A stretch of 64,000 bases of DNA from CAWBRT01 sp963814745 (GTDB lineage: Bacteria; Acidobacteriota; Terriglobia; Terriglobales; Acidobacteriaceae): contig CAWFEA010000006.1 of assembly GCA_963814745.1 (NCBI GenBank), positions 186,001 to 250,000 on the forward strand, given 5' to 3'. A model generated the notes under the pieces. It did no database searches, was not told the DNA's origin, and saw only the letters and a program-made list of their open reading frames with translations. Position numbers and translations under genes: made by a program. Of the stretch, positions 63,902 through 64,000 are shown piece after piece; positions within the stretch are counted from its first letter, which is position 1; each line of letters starts with the position of its first letter.

Positions 63902-64000
63902 TTCGCAGACCTGGAAGGTCTGAATCTGATTAGCCCGATTGCCGCTTGATTCTAATCCCGCGGTTGGCGAGTTCAGCGAGCACCTGAGGCGCCGAAACGT

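Overview
The window reads as a chromosomal segment of a soil-type Acidobacteriota bacterium. This is an inference from gene content: a giant Ig-like repeat surface protein, an Oar-like TonB receptor remnant, an egtB-egtD pair, a KimA-type permease, and glucoamylase-type and PQQ-propeller fragments. It also has high G+C and frequent TTG/GTG starts. No rRNA, plasmid or phage structural genes are visible. Several stretches carry single-base frameshifts, so both gene decay and consensus error must be considered.

Left part (1-14.3 kb): one giant repeat gene running in from the left edge. About 15 IPT/TIG-like units with many frameshifts (1-4.57 kb) are followed by 9.6 kb of clean frame holding about five more IPT/TIG-like units and about 21 Big_5-like units. 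The last 18 Big_5 units are two copies of a nine-unit superblock. From 14.3 to 17.0 kb lies a graveyard of mobile DNA: an IS66/IS630 chimeric transposase remnant, a TonB-receptor fragment and a tyrosine-recombinase C-terminus next to tRNA-His(GTG).

Middle (17-44.8 kb): mostly housekeeping and metabolism. It has a 2H phosphoesterase, a VOC protein, pyrE, a CPBP protease, a CpsB-like PHP phosphatase and proC, then an amt-glnB-glnD nitrogen cluster and egtB-egtD for ergothioneine. A short frameshift-prone stretch (aldo/keto reductase, EVE protein, sodC) precedes tryptophanase, a TrxB-like reductase, a kdgK-eda-dgoK Entner-Doudoroff-type cluster, and a membrane FeS oxidoreductase paired with an acyl-CoA dehydrogenase.

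Right part (44.9-64 kb): a divergent locus of unknown substrate. A leftward run livK-H-M-G-F, SDR and Zn-alcohol dehydrogenase faces a rightward SDR plus a fused E1 alpha-beta 2-oxoacid/acetoin-type dehydrogenase that lacks E2 and E3 here. After it come a KimA-like permease, a lactonase-like lipoprotein, small conserved-looking proteins, an RRM protein with a long leader, an ACS-type MFS transporter and a D-2-hydroxyacid dehydrogenase interrupted by an in-frame amber codon. Truncated glucoamylase-like and secreted-enzyme fragments lie at the right edge.
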